A stretch of DNA of 21,471 nt. It comes from Alphaproteobacteria bacterium. GTDB lineage: Bacteria > Pseudomonadota > Alphaproteobacteria > UBA2136 > UBA6156. Shown here piece after piece: positions 21,442 to 21,471 of this stretch; the stretch's first letter is position 1; each line of letters starts with the position of its first letter. Position numbers and translations under genes: made by a program. The stretch lies in assembly GCA_027490875.1 (NCBI GenBank), contig JAIXXE010000086.1:1-21471 (forward strand). Direction: 5' to 3'. The notes below the pieces were generated by a model, which made no database searches, had not been told where the DNA came from, and was given only the letters and a program-made list of their open reading frames with translations.

Positions 21442-21471
21442 CATGGGGGCATTTGGCCTAAAACCAGAGCC

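Overview
The window reads as a high-GC alphaproteobacterial chromosome segment (composition judged by eye, not computed). The evidence is an F1 ATP synthase cluster (atpH-atpA-atpG ... atpD) that is not preceded by Fo genes, as is usual in Alphaproteobacteria; promoter -10 regions that often read GC-TA(G/T)RRG, close to the Caulobacter-type housekeeping element; and the protein families present. I cannot name the genus. Scrambled core clusters (rsmH-ftsL with no ftsI, F1 genes split, atpC absent) and a broken lpxC suggest a lineage with much rearrangement and possible loss of lipid A synthesis.

Layout. 1-1425 (minus): clpP followed by a TIGR01777-type NAD(P) epimerase cut by the window edge. 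1529-3092 (plus): Tas-like aldo/keto reductase and a small lipoprotein. 3097-4006: two tandem paralogous orphan genes that share a nearly identical hairpin leader. 4110-6094: rpsA with promoter and terminator. 6104-6661: a one-gene unit of unknown function. 6703-6873: palindromic repeat elements. 6971-7693 (minus): a protein with two Cro-like helical repeats. 7817-9071: rsmH-ftsL. 9100-12275: atpH-atpA-atpG from a promoter that appears to make a leaderless mRNA. 12276-13052: decayed accessory DNA with a small membrane ORF, another palindromic repeat and the C-terminal remnant of a MuF/polymorphic-toxin type protein. 13053-14408: murI (minus), a DUF2256 zinc protein and tRNA-Leu(CAG). 14542-16169: atpD with its own promoter and terminator. 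16226-16618: an exported protein made of 11-residue helical repeats. 16701-18577 (minus): an orphan gene, a HAD phosphatase and an ArgR-like repressor with an altered ligand motif. 18735-19844: three more orphan genes separated by GGCCGCC-type hairpins. 20058-20936: lpxC with an in-frame amber codon. 21103-21372 (minus): rpsO.

How it fits together. The housekeeping genes cover ATP synthesis, translation (S1, S15, RsmH, tRNA-Leu), proteolysis (ClpP) and the cell envelope (MurI, FtsL, LpxC). They alternate with single-gene orphan units, most with their own promoter, Shine-Dalgarno and hairpin terminator. The strongest unusual signals are: the lpxC amber codon; a repeated promoter-to-ATG geometry predicting leaderless mRNAs (atpH, murI, HAD gene, possibly the 12355 ORF); the orphan pair whose leader is far better conserved than its coding sequence; the 11-residue repeat protein; and ArgR without its usual Asp-Asp arginine-binding pair.
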